The notes under the pieces are model-generated. The model ran no database searches, had not been told where the DNA came from, and worked only from the letters and a program-made list of their open reading frames with translations. A DNA stretch of 64,000 nucleotides from Hymenobacter pini (GTDB lineage: Bacteria > Bacteroidota > Bacteroidia > Cytophagales > Hymenobacteraceae), in NCBI RefSeq assembly GCF_020421205.1, contig NZ_JAIZZH010000008.1, forward strand, positions 1 through 64,000. Reading direction: 5' to 3'. The translations under genes and the position numbers were made by a program. This document shows, piece by piece, positions 57,064-64,000 of the stretch (position 1 is the first letter of the stretch; the number at the start of each line of letters is the position of its first letter).

Positions 57064-58026
57064 CTAACTGGCCGCCGGGCCCTTCACGTTGATGGTGAAG
57101 TCGCCCGTGTGGATCTTGCCCGCGTGATTGAACTGCAGGAAGACGCGGTAGAGGCCGGGGGCTTCGAAGTTGGTGTTGAAGCCGATGGCCGGGCCCTTGT
57201 CGGCCTGGTCGTTGGGGTGCACGTGCAGGTAGCGCTCGGTATCCTTGCTGATGACCACCACGTGGCCCAGCGCGCCGAGGTAGTTGTCGAGGTCAGTGAC
57301 GGGCTGGCCGTCCTTGGTGATGGTGATTTTCATGCCCAGCAGCTGTCCGGTGTTCAGCGGCTTGTCAAAGGAGAGGGTGGCCTGGTAGCCGTCTTTCTCC
57401 CACTGCATGTCGTCGTTTTTGAACGTTACCGGGGCGTACTTCGGCCCCTGTACCGTGATGGGCTGGCGGCCGAGCTGGTGACCGGCGCCGGTGGGCGTGT
57501 AGTCCTGAAACAGCACGTAGTCGCCACCCTTGGGGAAGGTGTAGTTGACCTGGTAATTGCCCTGGGCCGTGTACTCCGGGTGTTCGTGGTAGAACTGGCC
57601 CAGGTCCTTGCTGACGATGATGAGGTGGATTTTCTTCTCGTGCACCACGGCCAGCGGCACGGGGGCCGCCTCGTTGCCCACTTCCTGAGGCGTGAAGGTT
57701 AGCTTCGCGGGCTGGCCGGCGGTGAGCTGCATGGGTTGCGGCTCAAATTTCATGGCGTAGGTCTTGCCGTTGCCGGCGGCCTGGTCGTTGTGTTCGAGCT
57801 TCATGCCGCACTTGGGGCACTTCTCCCCTGCCTTGGTGCTGGTCACTTCGGGGTGCATGGGGCAGGCGTAGGTGTGGCCGCCCCCGTGTTCGGCCGTGCC
57901 GGCGGCCGGCGCGTCCGTGGGGGTGGTAACGGTGTTGGTGGCGCTGCTCGAAGCAGAATCCGAAGAGCAGCTGGCGATGCTGAAGGCGCTGGCCAGCGCC
58001 AGCAGTGAAACGGGTACGCGAAACAT
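57064..58026 (-). CDS. Lipoprotein with heavy-metal-binding domain and cupredoxin-like body
   Basis: 320 residues from MFRVPVSLLALASAF (58026); the frame to 58284 has no signal and is rejected. Lipobox ASCSS. The HMBD motif YACPMHPEVTSTKAGEKC-PKCGM (two CP..C pairs, about 53-75) is followed by a beta-rich body with GQPAKLTFTPQE, HLIIVSKDLGQFYHEHPEY and RYLHVHP; the repeated (F/Y)xHxHP motifs are likely metal ligands. Presumably a periplasmic copper carrier. Directly upstream of the DUF305 gene. Confidence 0.82.
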   Translation of the reverse strand: MFRVPVSLLALASAFSIASCSSDSASSSATNTVTTPTDAPAAGTAEHGGGHTYACPMHPEVTSTKAGEKCPKCGMKLEHNDQAAGNGKTYAMKFEPQPMQLTAGQPAKLTFTPQEVGNEAAPVPLAVVHEKKIHLIIVSKDLGQFYHEHPEYTAQGNYQVNYTFPKGGDYVLFQDYTPTGAGHQLGRQPITVQGPKYAPVTFKNDDMQWEKDGYQATLSFDKPLNTGQLLGMKITITKDGQPVTDLDNYLGALGHVVVISKDTERYLHVHPNDQADKGPAIGFNTNFEAPGLYRVFLQFNHAGKIHTGDFTINVKGPAAS

Positions 58027-58088
58027 GGAGGGATAATTAGGGGATGAACTGCGGGGCCAGGATAGGCTGCCGGGGGCTCGGGCCGGGC

Positions 58089-58220
58089 TCAGGCCTGCCA
58101 CTGCTGCCAGAGCACGAAGCCCAGCGCGGCGGCCAGCACGGCGTAGAGCAGGTAGGAGAGCAGGCGACGGCCCGGCCCACGGGGGGACGGTGCGCCGGCT
58201 TCCTGGCAACAACTCTTCAT
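58089..58220 (-). CDS. Small membrane peptide with N-terminal Cys pair
   Basis: 43 residues from MKSCCQEAGAPSPRG (58220): a Cys-Cys pair in the cytoplasmic or outer end, an Arg-rich stop (GPGRRLL) and one membrane helix (YLLYAVLAAALGFVLWQQW). The longer frame to 58307 has no coding sign. Small enough to be missed; a real gene is likely from the clean helix and position in the copper operon. Confidence 0.5.
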   Translation of the reverse strand: MKSCCQEAGAPSPRGPGRRLLSYLLYAVLAAALGFVLWQQWQA

Positions 58221-58287
58221 TGCCGAAGGAAAAAACCAAGAAAAGGAAGGGAGGGGGCGCCGCTTCGGCGCAGGCGACGGGCAAACG

Positions 58288-58333
58288 AAAAGGCCCGCCC
58301 CGGACATAGCAGAGCTATGCCGGCGCGAGCCTT
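58288..58333 (-). terminator. Rho-independent terminator
   Basis: Minus strand: AAGGCTCGCGCCGGCATAGC pairs imperfectly with GCTATGTCCGGGGCGGGCCTT (given as two arms, 58290-58333), then TTTT. It follows the His-rich gene by 16 bp and would limit read-through into the operon below. Confidence 0.65.
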
Positions 58334-58348
58334 AGCGCGTCGGGACAA

Positions 58349-58861
58349 TCAGACCGTCAGGGACCGAATGAAAATGCGGATGTCGGGTATTTTAGGCTTC
58401 AGCTGCCGCCGGGCCACCAAGAGCACGGGACGTGACCGGTCCCACTGCTGAAAGCGGAACACCACGGTCAGCGGAGCAGGCGGCAGGGCCACCGGCATAA
58501 AGGCCATTTTCTCGATGCCGGCTTTGGGCGGGTGCGCCAGCGAAGCCCACACGGCCGCGGCGTCGTCCTGGCAGCAGGCGCCCTTGGGGCCGTGCTGGTG
58601 CGGGCCCGCAGCCGGGGCTTTGCCGTCGTGGTGGTGCGCGGCGGCCGCGTCGTGGCTCGCCCCGTGCTGGTGGGGCGTCTGGTGCTCGTGCGGCGCCTTG
58701 TGTGAATGCTGGTGGGCCGGGGTGCCGGCCGGGTGCTTGTGCGGCGCCGGCGCGGCGGGCATAACCAGTGCGCAAAAGACCTGCCCGAAGAACACGTTGA
58801 GGAAGACCACCAGCAAGGAGGCCGCCATCGTGCGTCGGGAATGGGTCTTAAGTCGGAACAT
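58349..58861 (-). CDS. His-rich exported protein
   Basis: 170 residues. Twin-basic N-terminus and signal anchor (MAASLLVVFLNVFFGQVF), then a His cluster (HKHPAGTPAHQHSHKAPHEH, HQHGASHDAAAAHHHDG, HQHGPKG) and a Cys pair (ACCQDD) near residue 100. The C-terminal part has strands (PLTVVFRFQQW, PVLLVARRQ). It probably binds Cu or Ni/Zn in the periplasm. It is transcribed divergently from the CopA ATPase gene. A -7-like TAATTTTG lies at 58878-58885 on the minus strand. Confidence 0.65.
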   Translation of the reverse strand: MFRLKTHSRRTMAASLLVVFLNVFFGQVFCALVMPAAPAPHKHPAGTPAHQHSHKAPHEHQTPHQHGASHDAAAAHHHDGKAPAAGPHQHGPKGACCQDDAAAVWASLAHPPKAGIEKMAFMPVALPPAPLTVVFRFQQWDRSRPVLLVARRQLKPKIPDIRIFIRSLTV

Positions 58862-59050
58862 TGGTACGAAACAACGGCAAAATTATCTGAAAAGTTTAAA
58901 TAGCATTCTGCTGATACTGCTCCTGATGGAGCGCTACCATAAAGCCGCGTTAGTGCCCTCTGGCATCCGAAATAGCTTTTTTCGCCGGTTATGGTCCTTA
59001 AACAACGTTGCGCGGGGATTGCACAACGGGTAGCGACAGGGTACCGGTAT

Positions 59051-59084
59051 GGAAATATTGTAAGTCTGACGACTGAATTGTGTA
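59051..59084 (+). promoter_or_regulatory. Copper operator site D
   Basis: GGAAATATTGTAAGTC, then GACTGAATTGTGTA. Second copy, 63 bp upstream of site C, before the CopA ATPase gene. The 365-bp divergent spacer (58862-59226) holds sites D and C and the -7-like box of the His-rich gene. Confidence 0.65.
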
Positions 59085-59113
59085 CGTGTAGGGATTTGTT
59101 CCTTGTAGGCTAT

Positions 59114-59146
59114 ACAAATGTTGTAAGCGTTAAGCGCAATTCTGCA
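59114..59146 (+). promoter_or_regulatory. Copper operator site C
   Basis: ACAAATGTTGTAAGCG, then TTAAGCGCAATTCTGCA. Best match to site A (21 of 25 core bases). It ends 81 bp before the ATPase start codon; a -7-like TTACTTCG is found 24 bp on. Confidence 0.8.
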
Positions 59147-59226
59147 CATCCATTGGGGGCCGAAGCCAGTTTACTTCGTGTTTACTACAACGAGCGAACC
59201 TCCGCTTCCTACTAACGCTACTGCCC

Positions 59227-61557
59227 GTGGAAACCATACCTCACCATCACCCGGCACCACCGGAGCCTCCTCAGTCCACGGCTCCCGCTGCCGGTACCCA
59301 GACGGCCACCCTCAACATCGAGGGCATGACCTGCGCGTCCTGCTCCAACTTTGTGGAAAAGGCCCTGAACCGCACGCCCGGCGTTAAAAGCGCTACCGTG
59401 AACCTGGCCAGCGAAAAGGCCACTATCGAGTACCTGCCGAACCAGATTGACCGCGCGGGCCTGAAAGCCGCCGTGGAGCAGGCCGGCTACGGCGTGCACG
59501 AGCCGGCCGCCCCAGTTGCTGCCAATGTGCTAGCATCCGATGAGGAGCTGGACGCGCGCAAGGCGCAGGCCTACCAGAAGCTCAAGCGTCGTTTCCAGGT
59601 GGCCGTGGGCCTGGCCGTGGTCATCATGCCGCTGAGCATGCTCATGCTCTGGCCGCGGATGATGAACCTGATTCCGACGCCGGTACTCAATTACCTCCTG
59701 TTGGCGCTGACGTTGCCGGTGCTCTTCTACAGCGGCCGGGAGTTCTACGTGTCGGCCTGGAACGGCTTTCGGCACCGCACCGCCAGCATGGACACGCTCA
59801 TTGCCGTGGGCACGGGCGCGGCGTTTCTCTATAGCCTGGCCGCCACGCTCATCCCGCACTGGTTTATGCAGCGCGGCATCATGCCCGAGGTGTACTACGA
59901 TACCACCGCCACCATCATTGCCCTGATTCTGCTGGGCAAGGTGCTCGAAAGCCGGGCCAAGTCCAAGACCTCGGCCGCCATCAAAGCCCTGATGGGGCTG
60001 CAAGCCAAAACGGCCCGCGTGGTGCGGGGCGGTCAGGAGCTAGATGTGCCCATTGAGCAGGTGGTGCTCGGCGATGAAGTGGTGGTGCGCCCCGGCGAAA
60101 AGGTGGCCACCGACGGGGTGCTGCTCAGCGGCCACTCGGCCGTGGACGAGAGCATGCTGACCGGCGAGAGTCTGCCGGTGGAAAAGAAGGAGGGTGACAA
60201 CGTGTTCGGCGCTACCCTTAACAAAACCGGTTCCTTCCGCTTCCGCGTCACCAAGGTGGGCTCGGAAACCATGCTGGCCCAGATTGTGAAGCTGGTGGAA
60301 GAGGCCCAGGGCAGCCGCGCGCCCATCCAGCAGCTGGCCGACAAGGTCAGCGCCGTGTTCGTGCCCGTGGTCGTGATGATTGCCATTGTCACCTTCGTGC
60401 TCTGGTTTGACTTCGCCCCCGAAGCCACGCGCCTGCCACTGGCGCTGGTCAACTTCGTGGCCGTGCTCATCATCGCCTGCCCCTGCGCGCTGGGCCTGGC
60501 TACGCCCACGGCCATTATGGTGGGTACGGGCAAGGGCGCCGAGCACGGCGTGCTGATTCGCAATGCCGAGGCGCTGGAAAAAGCCGAGAAGGTGACGACC
60601 GTGCTGCTCGACAAAACCGGTACCATCACCCAAGGCGAGCCCAGCGTGACAGACTTCGTACCCGTAAGCGGCGCGGTGCCGGCCCAGCTGCTGCCGCTGC
60701 TGGCCGCCGTGGAGCGCCAGTCCGAGCACCCGCTGGCCGAGGCCGTGGTGCGCTACGCCGAGGCACAAAGCGCGGCGCCGCTGCCGGCTACGGCCTTCCA
60801 GGCCTACGAAGGCCGGGGGGCCGGGGCTACGGTGGAGGGCCAGCCCATTCTGCTGGGCAACCGGCGCCTGCTTGACGAGCACCAGGTGACGATTTCTGCC
60901 GCTACCGAGCAGGCCGCTGCGCAGCTACTCAGCCAGGCCAAGACGGTGCTGTACGCCGCCGTCGGCGGGCAGGTGGCGGCCCTGATCGGCGTGGCCGACA
61001 CGGTGCGCGCGTCCAGCCGGGCCGCCATCCAGGCCCTGCAGGCCGAGGGCATTGAGGTGGTGATGATGACGGGCGACAACCCTCAGACGGCTGCCAAGGT
61101 GGCCGAGCAGGTGGGTATCAAGCGCTACTTCGCCGAGGTGATGCCCGCCGACAAGGCGGGCAAAGTCAAGGAGCTGCAGGCCGAGGGCCGCGTGGTGGCC
61201 ATGGTGGGCGACGGCATCAACGACGCCCCGGCGCTGGCCCAGGCCGACATTGGCCTGGCCATGGGCGGCGGCACCGACGTGGCCATGGAAGCGGCGGGCA
61301 TTACGCTCATGCGCTCCGACTTGCAGGGCGTGGTCACGGCCATGGACCTGTCGCGCCAGACCATGCGCACCATCCGGCAGAACCTGTTTTTTGCCTTTAT
61401 CTACAATACGCTGGGCATCCCGGTGGCAGCGGGACTGCTCTTTCCCTTCTTCGGCTGGCTGCTCTCGCCCATGCTGGCGGCCGGCGCCATGGCCCTGAGC
61501 TCGGTGTCGGTGCTGACCAATTCGCTGCGCCTGCGCGGCTACCAGCGGGCCGCGTAA
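59227..61557 (+). CDS. copA: CopA-type Cu(I)/Ag(I) P1B-ATPase
   Basis: 776 residues, GTG start. One HMA domain with GMTCASC at 33-39, after a His-containing leader (IPHHHP). Eight helices; TGES, the CPC motif with CPCALGLATPTA at about 418, the phosphorylated Asp in DKTGTIT (about 462), SEHPLAEA, and GDGINDAPALAQADIG. The CPC-ALGLA sequence and the later helix MGGGTDVAMEAAGITLM are those of P1B-1 copper pumps. It exports Cu(I) or Ag(I) from the cytoplasm to the periplasm, where the oxidase and RND pump take over. Two operator copies lie upstream. Confidence 0.93.
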   Translation: METIPHHHPAPPEPPQSTAPAAGTQTATLNIEGMTCASCSNFVEKALNRTPGVKSATVNLASEKATIEYLPNQIDRAGLKAAVEQAGYGVHEPAAPVAANVLASDEELDARKAQAYQKLKRRFQVAVGLAVVIMPLSMLMLWPRMMNLIPTPVLNYLLLALTLPVLFYSGREFYVSAWNGFRHRTASMDTLIAVGTGAAFLYSLAATLIPHWFMQRGIMPEVYYDTTATIIALILLGKVLESRAKSKTSAAIKALMGLQAKTARVVRGGQELDVPIEQVVLGDEVVVRPGEKVATDGVLLSGHSAVDESMLTGESLPVEKKEGDNVFGATLNKTGSFRFRVTKVGSETMLAQIVKLVEEAQGSRAPIQQLADKVSAVFVPVVVMIAIVTFVLWFDFAPEATRLPLALVNFVAVLIIACPCALGLATPTAIMVGTGKGAEHGVLIRNAEALEKAEKVTTVLLDKTGTITQGEPSVTDFVPVSGAVPAQLLPLLAAVERQSEHPLAEAVVRYAEAQSAAPLPATAFQAYEGRGAGATVEGQPILLGNRRLLDEHQVTISAATEQAAAQLLSQAKTVLYAAVGGQVAALIGVADTVRASSRAAIQALQAEGIEVVMMTGDNPQTAAKVAEQVGIKRYFAEVMPADKAGKVKELQAEGRVVAMVGDGINDAPALAQADIGLAMGGGTDVAMEAAGITLMRSDLQGVVTAMDLSRQTMRTIRQNLFFAFIYNTLGIPVAAGLLFPFFGWLLSPMLAAGAMALSSVSVLTNSLRLRGYQRAA

Positions 61558-61595
61558 GGTGCCGGCCCTTTTCTTTCCCTTTTGTACCCTTTTCG

Positions 61596-61973
61596 ATGGA
61601 TACTGCGCAAATAATCGTGACCTTGGTGGGCGCCGGCCTGCTGGGGTTTGTCGGCTGGTTTTTCTTTTTGGCTCCGCACCGGGTAGCGACGGCCGTTTCC
61701 TCGTCGGCGGGCATCCAGCAAGTTGACATCATGGTTAAGGGCGGCTACTCGCCCGACGTCATCGAAGTAGAGCACGGCAAGCCGGTGCAGCTCAACTTTT
61801 ACCGCGACGAGGAGAACAGCTGCTCCGAGGAGCTGCTGCTGCCGGACTTCAATATCCGGCGCGACCTGGCTCCGTTTAAAACCACGGCCATTGAGTTGTT
61901 GCCCCAGCAAGCCGGTACCTTTGAGTTTACCTGCGGCATGCACATGCTGCGGGGCCGCCTGGTCGTAAAATGA
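61596..61973 (+). CDS. Membrane-anchored cupredoxin-like protein
   Basis: 125 residues. One N-terminal membrane helix (VTLVGAGLLGFVGWFFFLA), then a cupredoxin fold: VDIMVKGGYSPDVIEVEHGK, VQLNFYRDEENSCSEELLLP, and the end GTFEFTCGMHMLRGRLVV. Cys in SCSEE and the terminal C-G-M-H-M loop can bind copper. It lies 38 bp after copA and shares its start-stop overlap (ATGA) with the next regulator gene. It probably receives copper from the ATPase. Confidence 0.85.
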   Translation: MDTAQIIVTLVGAGLLGFVGWFFFLAPHRVATAVSSSAGIQQVDIMVKGGYSPDVIEVEHGKPVQLNFYRDEENSCSEELLLPDFNIRRDLAPFKTTAIELLPQQAGTFEFTCGMHMLRGRLVVK

Positions 61974-62605
61974 TGACACTACCACAGTCCGCCTCTTCCG
62001 TATTGCCGGCCCCCGCGGCGGGGGCGGTCCGTCTGTCCATTCGCAACATGGTGTGCCCCCGCTGCCTGCGTGTGGTGCGGCGCGAGCTGGAAAAGGCCGG
62101 GCTGCTAGTAGACGGCGTGGCGCTGGGCGCCGCCAACGTGCGCACAGCCGACGGCGGGCCCGTGAGTGAGGAAGCAGCGCGAGTCGCCCTGCAGGCGTAT
62201 GGGTTTGCTTTGGTCGACGACCCGCGCGACCAGCTGATTGAGCACGTCAAGGCCGTGGTGGTGGAGCTGATTCACTACACGCCCCCCGAGCAGCAGCCCT
62301 TCCATACCTACTCTCACTATATCAGCGAGCGGGTGGGCCGGGCCTACGCCTACTTATCCCACCAGTTCTCGGTGCGGGAGGGGCTGACGCTGGAGAAGTA
62401 CATCATCCGCCAAAAGGTGGAGCGCGCTAAGGAGCTGCTCAGCTACCAGGACGCCAAGGTAGCCGAGGTGGCCGCGCGCCTGGGTTACAGCAGCGCGGCG
62501 CACCTGACCAACCAGTTTCGCCAGGTCACGGGCATGACGCCCTCCGAGTTTCAGGCCCTGGGCCCCGGCAGCGCCGGCCGCCAGGGCCTGGAAACCCTTT
62601 CCTAG
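61970..62605 (+). CDS. AraC-family regulator with HMA-like metal-binding N-terminus
   Basis: 211 residues. Residues 20-85 resemble an HMA fold: VRLSIRNMVCPRCLRVVRRE with C-P-R-C in the loop, and YGFALVDD. The AraC domain follows: YAYLSHQFSVREGLTLEKYI, AEVAARLGYSSAAHLTNQF and TGMTPSEFQ. Same layout as the regulator at 48055; the pair probably arose by duplication. It starts within the last codons of the cupredoxin gene (ATGA overlap), so both are made together with CopA, a self-raising metal response. Confidence 0.88.
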   Translation: MMTLPQSASSVLPAPAAGAVRLSIRNMVCPRCLRVVRRELEKAGLLVDGVALGAANVRTADGGPVSEEAARVALQAYGFALVDDPRDQLIEHVKAVVVELIHYTPPEQQPFHTYSHYISERVGRAYAYLSHQFSVREGLTLEKYIIRQKVERAKELLSYQDAKVAEVAARLGYSSAAHLTNQFRQVTGMTPSEFQALGPGSAGRQGLETLS

Positions 62606-62617
62606 CCGCCCAGGGCT

Positions 62618-62650
62618 GGAAACTTTACAAGCAGTTAGGCCGAATCGTGG
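62618..62650 (+). promoter_or_regulatory. Copper operator site F
   Basis: GGAAACTTTACAAGC, then TTAGGCCGAATCGTGG. Weaker copy, 71 bp before the DUF305 gene at 62722. It starts 13 bp after the regulator stop. Confidence 0.6.
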
Positions 62651-62721
62651 GTAAACGTGAGCGTAACTCCACCGTTTAGCTAGGATACCTTTTTTGTTTC
62701 CTCCGCCTTAACGACTCCCCT

Positions 62722-63351
62722 ATGTTCCGTTCCCTTCGCCTCCCCCTGCTGGCCGCTCTGCTCTCCCTGGGCTCCTTGGCCGCGTGCAATAAAGATGACT
62801 CCGACGGCCTGAAAGTGCAGGCCCACGACGACAACGTGTTCATGAAGCAAATGCACGCGATGATGGACCAGATGATGGCCATGACCAAAACGCAGGACCC
62901 CGACCACGATTTTGCCATGATGATGAAGATGCACCACCAGGGCGCCGTCACCATGAGCCAGGAGGAACTGCGCAGCGGCAAAGACGCCGACATGAAGCAA
63001 ATGGCTCAGGCCATCATCACCAAGCAGCAGGCCGAGATTCAGCAGCTGGATGCCTTTCTGAGCAGCCACACGCCCCAGCAGCCTGCTGTGCCCGAGTTCA
63101 ACATGAAGCAGATGGAGAGCATGGAGCGCATGATGCAGGCCAACGACCTACGCCCGCTCACCGGCGACATCGACTATGATTTTGCCCAGCTGATGGTGGA
63201 CCACCACCGCAGCGCCATGGAGAATTCCCAGGCAGAAATTGAGTACGGCCGCACAACGACCATGAAAACGCTGGCCCACAACATCATTGATGACCAGGAG
63301 ATGGAAATCAAGGAGTTGCAAGCCTGGCTGCTGGCTCACAAAAAGTTTTAG
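62722..63351 (+). CDS. DUF305 lipoprotein, two repeats
   Basis: 209 residues. Lipobox LAACNK (Cys about 22). Two DUF305 units: DHDFAMMMKMHHQGAVTMSQ (about 71-90) and DYDFAQLMVDHHRSAMENSQ (about 152-171). Met and His are abundant (MKQMHAMMDQMMAM). Homologous to the protein at 56283. Likely a periplasmic Cu/Ag-binding helper. It has its own operator copy (F) and a strong terminator after it. Confidence 0.87.
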   Translation: MFRSLRLPLLAALLSLGSLAACNKDDSDGLKVQAHDDNVFMKQMHAMMDQMMAMTKTQDPDHDFAMMMKMHHQGAVTMSQEELRSGKDADMKQMAQAIITKQQAEIQQLDAFLSSHTPQQPAVPEFNMKQMESMERMMQANDLRPLTGDIDYDFAQLMVDHHRSAMENSQAEIEYGRTTTMKTLAHNIIDDQEMEIKELQAWLLAHKKF

Positions 63352-63376
63352 CGGCCCGGTTTCTCCGTTACTATGC

Positions 63377-63404
63377 AAGAGCGGCTTCTTCGGAAGCCGC
63401 TCTT
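63377..63404 (+). terminator. Terminator with UUCG tetraloop
   Basis: Perfect 12-bp stem AAGAGCGGCTTC with its complement around TTCG, 25 bp after the DUF305 stop. The T run is short, but the hairpin is very stable. Confidence 0.75.
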
Positions 63405-63433
63405 CTGATTTCCTGACCGTCCACCAACTGCCT

Positions 63434-63748
63434 ATGGTGCATGCACTGCTCCACTTGCTCGTGCCTGGCGTCGTGGCGCTGCTTTTTTACCGGCCACGCT
63501 GGCGCCGGGCCTGGCTGATCCTGGCGGCGGCGTTGCTGCTGGACGTGGACCACCTCTGGGCCACGCCTATGTTCGACCCCAACCGGTGCAGCATCAACTT
63601 CCACCCGCTGCACACCTACTGGGCCATGGGCGTCTACGGGCTACTACTGCTGCCGCCGGTGACCCGCGTGTGGGCGGTGGGCTTTCTGCTGCACATGATT
63701 CTTGATTACGCCGAGTGCCTGCAACTGGGCGTGCTGCTGCCGCGCTGA
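63434..63748 (+). CDS. DUF6122 membrane protein
   Basis: 104 residues from MVHALLHLLVPGVVALLF (63434); the longer frame has no signal. Three membrane helices, with DVDHLWATPMFDPNRCS and HPLHTYWAMGVYGLLLL, the conserved DUF6122 motifs. It matches the C-terminal half of the lipoprotein-like protein at 41884. Function unknown; the DVDH and HPLH motifs could bind a metal or cofactor in the membrane. Confidence 0.8.
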   Translation: MVHALLHLLVPGVVALLFYRPRWRRAWLILAAALLLDVDHLWATPMFDPNRCSINFHPLHTYWAMGVYGLLLLPPVTRVWAVGFLLHMILDYAECLQLGVLLPR

Positions 63749-63799
63749 ATTCGGCAGCCGCTACTTGGCTTGATTCTACTACTCCCTACTGCCCCGCTG

Positions 63800-64000
63800 A
63801 TGCATTCCATGAATACCCCGCTGTTTCCTGAGTACTTATTGTGGAGTTGGTTTATCCTGACGGCCCTATCCGTGGCCTACGTGGCCTGGGACCTGTTTAC
63901 CAGCACCCCCGAAATGAAAGTGATGAAGTGGGGCTGGGTGCTGGTGACCCTGTATACCGGGCCGGTGGGCCTGCTGGTATATTGGTTTTCGTGCCGGGAG
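63800..64000 (+). CDS. DUF4396-like membrane protein, 3' end cut by window
   Basis: 67 residues visible, from MHSMNTPLFPEYLLW (63800; a start at 63809 is equally possible). First helix SWFILTALSVAYVAWDLF and then the pattern PEMKVMKWGWVLVTLYTGPV, followed by GLLVYWFSCRE, which is the DUF4396 signature. DUF4396 proteins are membrane proteins often found beside copper ATPases and cupredoxins, and may have a role in copper transport. The rest lies beyond the window. Confidence 0.75.
   Translation, partial: MHSMNTPLFPEYLLWSWFILTALSVAYVAWDLFTSTPEMKVMKWGWVLVTLYTGPVGLLVYWFSCRE

Noticed and set aside
59001..59025. Possible ninth copper operator facing the His-rich gene
   Set aside because: Only about half of the core bases match (TTGCGC and terminal CACA), too weak to list as a site.

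Overview
The window looks like part of a large, GC-rich plasmid of a Hymenobacter-like bacterium (Bacteroidota). The reasons are: protein families that are mostly Bacteroidota (DUF4099/DUF3945, DUF3991-Toprim, DUF6660, DUF6122, RND pump fused to its outer-membrane factor); few Shine-Dalgarno sites; promoter boxes of the Bacteroidota -7 type (TAnnTTTG); and an iteron origin with a Rep_3 initiator. Species and replicon type are inferred. No tRNA, rRNA, CRISPR array or transposase was seen.

Layout. 1-3829: plasmid or conjugation backbone (DUF4099/DUF3945 protein cut by the window edge, Toprim/primase-like protein). 3984-4898: orphan gene. 4905-15090, all minus strand: a divalent-cation (Zn/Cd/Co-type) resistance operon of DUF6660 protein, CzcA-like pump fused to an outer-membrane factor, CzcB-like adaptor, NicO-like membrane protein, ZntA-like P-type ATPase, ZIP transporter and a small protein. 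15390-22689: plasmid maintenance block (ArdC antirestriction protein, Rep initiator, iteron origin, small HTH-like genes, VbhA-type antitoxin and Fic toxin).

22760-40635 is a defence island. It holds a type III restriction-modification system whose mod gene is interrupted by a 10-G tract (a likely phase-variable switch, OFF here), several unknown genes, an ABC-three-component-type operon (DUF4297-like nuclease, middle component, Rad50-like ATPase) running directly into a superfamily 1 helicase fused to a phospholipase-D-type nuclease, and a tyrosine recombinase beside a perfect 18-bp-arm palindrome.

40917-64000 is mostly a copper/silver-type resistance region: multicopper oxidase fused to a CopB-like barrel with Met-rich segments, Met-rich DUF2231 protein, HMA chaperone, four-helix Cys-rich copper store, two AraC regulators with metal-binding N-termini, a second RND tripartite system, metal-binding lipoproteins, DUF305 proteins, a CopA-type ATPase, a cupredoxin and DUF6122/DUF4396 membrane proteins. 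A ~33-bp sequence recurs upstream of at least four of these copper transcription units and is probably the operator of the AraC/HMA regulators; it ties the region into one regulon.

Together the plasmid pairs metal export and detoxification with a mobile immunity island. Domain calls come from reading the sequences, not from database searches.
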